A stretch of DNA of 5,318 bases from assembly GCA_903862155.1 (NCBI GenBank), contig CAIOXF010000114.1, positions 1 to 5,318 of the forward strand, written 5' to 3'. Source of the DNA: an uncultured cyanobacterium. GTDB lineage: Bacteria > Cyanobacteriota > Cyanobacteriia > PCC-6307 > Cyanobiaceae. Position numbers and translations under genes: made by a program. The notes under the pieces were generated by a model that made no database searches, was not told the DNA's origin, and was given only the letters and a program-made list of their open reading frames with translations. This document shows positions 1 to 5,318 of this stretch, piece after piece (position 1 is the first letter of the stretch; each line of letters begins with the position of its first letter).

Positions 1-578
1 ATGCCGCCGGAAGCCTTGATGGCGGCCCGGCCCCGGGCCAGCTCCCGCAACCGGCCCACCTGGGCGGCCGTCACGGCTGGTCCGAAGCCGCTGCCGGATT
101 TGAGGAAGCGGGCACCGGCATCGATGCTCACCTCCACCAGCAACTCCAGGGCCTCTGGTTCCAGTCGCCCCACCTCGAGGATCACCTTCACCGGTAGCCC
201 CAATTCGCAGATCGGCGCCAGATCGGCCAGCACGGCGCTGCCATCACCTTCCGCCAGGGCACCGAAATCGGGCACCACATCCAGCTCATCAGCTCCCGCG
301 GCCGCGGCTTGTTCGGCTTCGGCGCGCTTGATCGCCGCCGGCACGGCGCCGAAGGGGAACCCCACCACCGAGATCAGTTGTGGGGCCTGGCCTTTGCCGC
401 TGCCCTCCAGGGGCAGGCGTTCACGGGCCGCTTCCACCCAGCGGGAGGCCACGCACACCCCGGCGAAGCCGAAGTGGCGGGCCTCATCGCAGCAGCGGTG
501 GATGGCCTCTCGGCCCTGGTGGGGATCCAGCAGGGCGTGGTCGATCAGCGGGGCGAGGTCGGGGAGGTCTGGGGTCAC
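1..578 (-). CDS. deoC: Deoxyribose-phosphate aldolase, 3' end cut off by window edge
   Basis: This cytosolic class I aldolase cleaves 2-deoxyribose-5-phosphate to glyceraldehyde-3-phosphate and acetaldehyde, feeding deoxynucleoside sugars into central metabolism. The first 192 codons are visible; the family is usually about 215-260 residues, so only the C-terminal end is missing. Visible family signatures are LIDHALLDP (residues 11-19), FAGVCVASRW (38-47), GADELDVVPDFG (95-106, with D100 matching the catalytic Asp of the E. coli enzyme), VKVILEVG (130-137), FLKSGSGFGP (158-167) with the Schiff-base lysine K160, and IKASGG (187-192) with the second active-site lysine K188. The loop after K160 reads SGSGF rather than the commoner TSTGF. 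The start is GTG at 578-576, overlapping the lrtA stop as GTGA; no in-frame ATG lies near, and AAGGAG ends right at the GTG. Expression therefore probably depends on lrtA transcription and coupled translation (inference). Identity is strong from the motifs. Confidence 0.93.
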   Translation of the reverse strand, partial: MTPDLPDLAPLIDHALLDPHQGREAIHRCCDEARHFGFAGVCVASRWVEAARERLPLEGSGKGQAPQLISVVGFPFGAVPAAIKRAEAEQAAAAGADELDVVPDFGALAEGDGSAVLADLAPICELGLPVKVILEVGRLEPEALELLVEVSIDAGARFLKSGSGFGPAVTAAQVGRLRELARGRAAIKASGG

Positions 579-1159
579 TCCTTGGCCTGAATCACCCCGA
601 ATCCTCCATGGTTGCGGCGATACACCACCTGCAGCTGGTCGGTTTCGGCGTCGCGGAACAGATAGAAGTCGTGGTCGATCAGTTCCAGCTGGTGCAGGGC
701 CTCATCGAGGGTCATCGGGGGCATGGCGAAATACTTGCGCCGCACCCCCCGGCTGGGCAGTTCCACCTCCTTGCCATCCACCAGGGTGGAGCCCGGCGGC
801 GGCAGGTTCGCGGCACCGGCTTCCTCATCGCGGGCGGAGCGGTGCACCGGGCCCTGGTGGGCTTCCTGAATCCGATCCTTGTAGCGGTGCAGCTGGCGGC
901 TGAGCTTGCTGGCCACCAGATCGATGCTGGCGTAGAGGTTTTCGCTCTTTTCCTGGGCACGAATCACCGTGCCGTTGGCAAACATCGTGACTTCAGCGAT
1001 CTGCTGGGGCACGCGCGGATTGCGTGCCACCGAGAGGTGCACGTCTGCTTCCTTCACCATGCCTTCGAAGTGGCTGATGGCGCGGGTGAGCTTGGTTTCG
1101 GTGTAATCCCGGATTGCCGGGGTCACTTCAAGATTGCGGCCGTGAATCAGCAGTTTCAT
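575..1159 (-). CDS. lrtA: Long-form ribosome hibernation promoting factor (light-repressed protein LrtA)
   Basis: LrtA/long HPF binds the decoding region of the 30S subunit and dimerises 70S ribosomes into inactive 100S particles in dark or starved cells. The 194-residue product has the expected two-part layout. The N-terminal HPF/YfiA domain (about 1-98) opens MKLLIHGRNLEVTPAIRDY and contains ADVHLSVARNP (38-48). A polar, proline-containing linker spans about 100-136. The C-terminal dimerisation domain (about 138-194) contains RRKYFAMPPMTLDEALHQL (140-158) and FYLFRD (165-170). The length is normal for a long HPF. The ATG at 1159-1157 is chosen because the HPF domain begins there; a GGAGG lies 13 bases upstream (1177-1173), a rather long spacing. 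The same frame stays open far upstream, but that stretch is antisense to lipB and lacks HPF similarity. It is divergent from lipB and overlaps deoC by four bases. Light repression is known for the cyanobacterial family, not shown by this sequence. Confidence 0.95.
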   Translation of the reverse strand: MKLLIHGRNLEVTPAIRDYTETKLTRAISHFEGMVKEADVHLSVARNPRVPQQIAEVTMFANGTVIRAQEKSENLYASIDLVASKLSRQLHRYKDRIQEAHQGPVHRSARDEEAGAANLPPPGSTLVDGKEVELPSRGVRRKYFAMPPMTLDEALHQLELIDHDFYLFRDAETDQLQVVYRRNHGGFGVIQAKE

Positions 1160-1213
1160 CAGATGGCAACCGCCTCCGGTGCTCTGGTAAGCCAACGCTA
1201 GGAAGGCTTTCTG
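1160..1213. promoter_or_regulatory. Divergent lrtA/lipB intergenic region, presumed to hold promoter or leader elements
   Basis: This 54-base gap is the only divergent gap in the window, so the transcripts for lrtA-deoC (leftward) and for lipB and its followers (rightward) must start in it or inside the opposing gene. It holds a GGAGG for lrtA (1177-1173, minus strand) and an AGGAAGG for lipB (1200-1206). I see no good -35/-10 pair on either strand: the best minus-strand AT-containing stretches (TTACCA, TAGCGT) match TATAAT poorly. Promoter function is inferred from gene orientation only. Confidence 0.4.
1200..1206 (+). promoter_or_regulatory. Shine-Dalgarno sequence of lipB
   Basis: AGGAAGG lies seven bases before the ATG at 1214, a near-ideal anti-16S match and spacing. 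It fixes the lipB start and is the clearest ribosome binding site of the plus-strand genes here; the next three genes have none that is obvious. Confidence 0.7.
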
Positions 1214-1900
1214 ATGCGCCCCAGCCTCGACGCAATCCTTTTCGATCGCAGCGCCGACGCCCCGCTGCCGTTCGAATCGGGCTGGCGCGCCCAGCAGCAG
1301 CTGCAGGCCCGGCTGCTGGAGGAACCGGAGGGTCCGGATGCGGTGCTGCTGGTGCAGCACGAGCCCTGCTACACACTCGGCCGCGGCGCGAACCCCGCCT
1401 TTCTGCACTTCGACCCGGCCGATCCACCCCTGCCTCTCCATCGCATCGACCGGGGCGGCGAAGTCACCCACCACTGCCCCGGCCAGCTGGTGCTCTATCC
1501 GGTGCTCAACCTCCAGCGCCATGGGGCTGATCTCCATCTCTATTTGCGCCAGCTGGAGCAGGTGGTGATTGAGCTGCTGGCCGGCTATGGCCTCCAGGCC
1601 TGCCGCCTGGAGGGCCTCACCGGGGTGTGGCTCGAGGGCCGCAAGGTGGCGGCGATCGGGGTGGGGGCGCGGCGCTGGATCAGCCAGCACGGCCTGGCCC
1701 TCAATGTGAACTGCAGCCTGGAGGGATTCGCGGCGGTGGTGCCCTGCGGCATCGCCGACCGGCCCGTGGGCCGACTGGTCGATTGGTGTTCACAGCTCAC
1801 CCCCGCCGAGGTGGCACCCGCCCTGCTGGAGGCCTTCGCTGCACGCTTCGGCCTCGCCCTGCGGCCGCCAAACCCACAGGAGACCCTGCAGGGGTGGTAA
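1214..1900 (+). CDS. lipB: Octanoyl-[ACP]:protein N-octanoyltransferase LipB
   Basis: LipB transfers octanoate from octanoyl-ACP to the acceptor lysine of lipoyl domains (pyruvate dehydrogenase E2, glycine cleavage H protein), after which LipA inserts sulfur. The 228-residue length suits the family. Visible motifs are LLVQHEPCYTLGRGAN (45-60), the signature RGGEVTHHCPGQLVLYPVLN (80-99), LTGVWLEGRKVAAIGVG (135-151) containing the active-site lysine K144, and VVPCGI (175-180) containing the acyl-thioester cysteine C178. Both members of the Cys/Lys dyad are therefore present and the enzyme should be active. The ATG start has a strong Shine-Dalgarno seven bases upstream. The TAA stop is 28 bases before the acyl-synthetase start, with no hairpin between, so co-transcription is likely. 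A lipoylated target, pdhC, is encoded three genes downstream. Identification is by motif and is firm. Confidence 0.96.
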   Translation: MRPSLDAILFDRSADAPLPFESGWRAQQQLQARLLEEPEGPDAVLLVQHEPCYTLGRGANPAFLHFDPADPPLPLHRIDRGGEVTHHCPGQLVLYPVLNLQRHGADLHLYLRQLEQVVIELLAGYGLQACRLEGLTGVWLEGRKVAAIGVGARRWISQHGLALNVNCSLEGFAAVVPCGIADRPVGRLVDWCSQLTPAEVAPALLEAFAARFGLALRPPNPQETLQGW

Positions 1901-1928
1901 CCCTGGGCGGACCTGACCTGCCGTTGCT

Positions 1929-3902
<1,974 letters not shown>

Positions 3903-3922
3903 GCAGCGGCGGGGGCGGGGAA

Positions 3923-3948
3923 CCGGCCGTTGCTCCTCGCCAGGCCGG
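3923..3948. repeat. Short inverted repeat between aas and the YlqD-like gene
   Basis: CCGGCC (3923-3928) and GGCCGG (3943-3948) form a perfect 6-bp G/C stem around a 14-base loop, 21 bases after the aas stop. A smaller GGCT/AGCC hairpin with a 3-base loop (3947-3957) overlaps its right arm, so the two are mutually exclusive. No T-run follows either. In DNA this GC-rich a stem of six may be chance; a weak processing or pausing element is possible but unsupported. Confidence 0.25.
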
Positions 3949-3979
3949 CTGTCAGCCTGTGGGCCGCATCAACCACCCC

Positions 3980-4423
3980 ATGGCCAACGGCACCTTCACG
4001 ATCAAGCGCACCATCACGGTGCGGGCCGTGGTGACCCCCCGCTGGAAGGAAGACGCCGAGCGCGAGCTGAGCAATGCCCTCAGCAACAGCGATGCCCAGC
4101 TGTCCCAGTTGGAGCAGGAGGGCCAGCAGCTGATCGATGCGATCCGCAGCCAGAGCGCCAACCCGCTCGATCCCCGGGTGCAAGACCAGGTGGCCTCGGT
4201 GCAGGAGCAGGTGGCTGCCAAGCGCGCCGAACTGGAGGAGCAGAAGCGTCAGCTGCTGGAGCAGCAGCGCCAGGTGCGCGAGCTCGAAATGGAGCAAATC
4301 GTGGAGCAGGGCCAGCTCGAGAGCACCTGTGAGGTGCGCGTGGGCGACAACTTGGTGGAGAAGCTGCAGGCTGCCGTGCTGGTGCGCGATGGGGTGATCG
4401 AGGCGATCGAAGGCGCCGACTAA
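3980..4423 (+). CDS. YlqD-like conserved coiled-coil protein of unknown function
   Basis: The 147-residue soluble protein has no signal peptide or membrane segment. A short beta-rich N-terminus (TFTIKRTITVRAVVTP, 5-20) is followed by long, highly charged Gln/Glu/Lys/Arg helices (about 22-58 and 66-112), broken by NPLDP (61-65) and typical of a coiled coil. A compact C-terminal segment with CEVRVGDNL (117-125) and AAVLVRDGVIEAIEGAD (131-147) is probably beta. This architecture and the IKR-TVR opening resemble the YlqD family (DUF2869), recognised from memory rather than by search. No catalytic motif is visible, so no function is assigned. The ATG at 3980 is preferred because the family's conserved start follows directly; an in-frame GTG at 3959 would add seven residues (VGRINHP), and neither has a Shine-Dalgarno. 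It lies 29 bases before the pdhC start, likely in the same transcript. Confidence 0.85.
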   Translation: MANGTFTIKRTITVRAVVTPRWKEDAERELSNALSNSDAQLSQLEQEGQQLIDAIRSQSANPLDPRVQDQVASVQEQVAAKRAELEEQKRQLLEQQRQVRELEMEQIVEQGQLESTCEVRVGDNLVEKLQAAVLVRDGVIEAIEGAD

Positions 4424-4452
4424 ACTCCGCCCCAATCGTTCGGCAGATCCCG

Positions 4453-5318
4453 TTGGCCACCCACGAAATCTTCATGCCGGCCCTCTCGTCCACCATGACC
4501 GAGGGCAAGATCGTGGAATGGCTCAAAAAGCCCGGCGACCGCGTGGAGCGCGGTGAGTCGGTGCTGGTGGTGGAAAGCGATAAGGCAGATATGGACGTGG
4601 AGGCCTTCCAGGAGGGCTTCCTGGCGGCGGTGCTGATGCCGGCTGGCGGCACCGCTCCGGTGGGCGAAACGATCGGCCTGATCGTGGAAACCGAGGCCGA
4701 GATCGCCGAAGCCGCCGCCAAGGCCCCCACTGCTCCTGCCGCTGCCGCCGCGCCCGCTGCTTCGGCCACTCCCGCACCGGCCGCCGCTGCCGCTCCTGCT
4801 GCCCCGGCTCCGGCCAAGCCCGCTCCCGCCCCGGTCGGCGCTCCTGCGCCCGTGGCTGTGGCCGCGCCTGCCTCCACCGCCAGCGGTCGGGTGGTGGCCT
4901 CGCCCCGCGCCAAGAAACTGGCCAGCCAGATGGGCGTGGATCTGAATGCCCTGCGCGGCAGCGGCCCCCACGGCCGCATCCAGGCTGAAGACGTGCTCGC
5001 CGCCACTGGTCAGCCGATCACCGTGCCCCGGGTGGCCGAGGGCAGTGGCCCCGCCGTGACGCCGGTTGCCGCTGGAGGCAACGGTGCCAGCGCTCCTGCC
5101 CCTGCGCCCGCTGGTCAGACCTTCGGCCGTCCCGGCGAGGCCGTGGCCTTCAACACCCTTCAGAACGCGGTTAACCGCAACATGATCGCCAGCCTGGAGG
5201 TGCCTTGCTTCCGGGTGGGTTACACGATCACCACCACCAAGCTCGACGCCTTCTACAAGCAGGTGAAGAGCAAGGGCGTCACCATGACCGCCCTGCTGGC
5301 CAAGGCTGTGGCTGTCAC
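4453..5318 (+). CDS. pdhC: Pyruvate dehydrogenase E2 (dihydrolipoamide acetyltransferase), 5' part
   Basis: E2 is the core of the pyruvate dehydrogenase complex. Its lipoyl arm carries the acetyl group from E1 and the catalytic domain passes it to CoA. The first 288 codons are present. The lipoyl domain (about 3-80) has IFMPALSSTMTEGKIVEW (6-23) and ESDKADMDVE (41-50), with acceptor lysine K44. An Ala/Pro-rich swinging linker covers about 85-143. The E3/E1-binding domain (149-183) reads ASPRAKKLASQMGVDL...GSGPHGRI. A second Ala/Pro/Gly linker (about 195-218) follows, then the start of the acetyltransferase domain (FNTLQNAVNRNMIASLEVP). The catalytic His/Asp motif lies beyond the window. The start is taken as TTG at 4453, giving MATHEIFMPAL, the N-terminus I know from picocyanobacterial E2. 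No ATG or GTG is in frame between the previous gene's stop and here, and the next ATG (4474) would remove part of the first lipoyl strand. No Shine-Dalgarno is clear. Confidence 0.95.
   Translation, partial: MATHEIFMPALSSTMTEGKIVEWLKKPGDRVERGESVLVVESDKADMDVEAFQEGFLAAVLMPAGGTAPVGETIGLIVETEAEIAEAAAKAPTAPAAAAAPAASATPAPAAAAAPAAPAPAKPAPAPVGAPAPVAVAAPASTASGRVVASPRAKKLASQMGVDLNALRGSGPHGRIQAEDVLAATGQPITVPRVAEGSGPAVTPVAAGGNGASAPAPAPAGQTFGRPGEAVAFNTLQNAVNRNMIASLEVPCFRVGYTITTTKLDAFYKQVKSKGVTMTALLAKAVAV

Noticed and set aside
1..903. Long plus-strand open frames opposite deoC and lrtA (1-903 and 380-1201)
   Set aside because: Their translations are Arg/Pro/Ser/Gly-rich or featureless with no family motifs, while the minus strand encodes two clear conserved enzymes/factors over the same bases.
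1160..1690. The lrtA reading frame stays open for 177 codons upstream, suggesting a 371-residue fusion on the minus strand
   Set aside because: The extension is exactly antisense to lipB, which has all its catalytic motifs. HPF proteins begin at MKLLIHGRN, and the antisense translation shows no recognisable domain. Long stop-free antisense frames are common at this GC content.
3903..3958. Possible rho-independent terminator after the acyl synthetase gene
   Set aside because: The best stem is only six pairs with a 14-base loop and no T-run follows, so termination cannot be supported.
4723..4885. Apparent repeat or low-complexity tract of GCT/GCC/CCC/CCG codons
   Set aside because: It encodes the Ala/Pro-rich flexible linker expected between the lipoyl and E3-binding domains of E2; there is no fixed repeat unit and no need for a mobile or satellite explanation.
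4080..5006. Minus-strand open frame of 308 codons rich in Ala/Gly
   Set aside because: It is the complement of the YlqD-like coding region and of the Ala/Pro linker of pdhC. The repetitive composition explains both the open frame and the low-complexity translation.

Overview
The window looks like chromosomal housekeeping DNA from a high-GC picocyanobacterium, most likely of the Cyanobium / Synechococcus subcluster 5 type. This rests on roughly two-thirds GC by eye with strong G/C at third codon positions, a long-form hibernation factor of the LrtA type, a single long acyl-ACP/acyl-CoA synthetase of the cyanobacterial type, a YlqD-like coiled-coil protein, and a plastid-type pyruvate dehydrogenase E2. 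From memory, the order deoC-lrtA / lipB-acyl synthetase-YlqD-like-pdhC is familiar from marine Synechococcus and Prochlorococcus genomes. I could not run a search to confirm genus or synteny.

Layout: six protein genes fill almost all the sequence, arranged as two divergent groups. On the minus strand, lrtA (1159 down to 575) is followed by deoC (from 578, running off the left edge), and the two overlap by four bases (GTGA). On the plus strand, reading away from the 54-bp divergent intergenic gap (1160-1213), come lipB (1214-1900), an acyl-activating enzyme here called aas (1929-3902), a YlqD-like coiled-coil protein (3980-4423, or from 3959) and the 5' part of pdhC (from a TTG codon at 4453, running off the right edge). 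Gaps between plus-strand genes are only 28, 56-77 and 29 bases, with no convincing terminator, so a single transcript is plausible. There is no stretch over 300 bases without a gene. I found no RNA gene, insertion sequence, CRISPR array, phage gene or attachment site.

How the genes may work together: LipB moves an octanoyl group from acyl carrier protein to the lipoyl domains of 2-oxoacid dehydrogenases. The E2 of pyruvate dehydrogenase, three genes downstream, carries such a domain with its acceptor lysine at residue 44. The enzyme between them activates free fatty acids, in cyanobacteria generally onto acyl carrier protein, and so could in principle also feed LipB. The minus-strand pair joins ribosome hibernation (LrtA, dark/stress-associated in cyanobacteria) to deoxyribose-phosphate breakdown (DeoC), with a stop/start overlap suggesting translational coupling.

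The region is mostly conventional. The points worth a second look are the non-ATG starts (deoC GTG, aas GTG, pdhC TTG), the lrtA-deoC overlap, the lipoylation-themed gene order, the unexplained YlqD-like protein, and a departure from the usual active-site loop in DeoC. I do not see evidence of a novel system.
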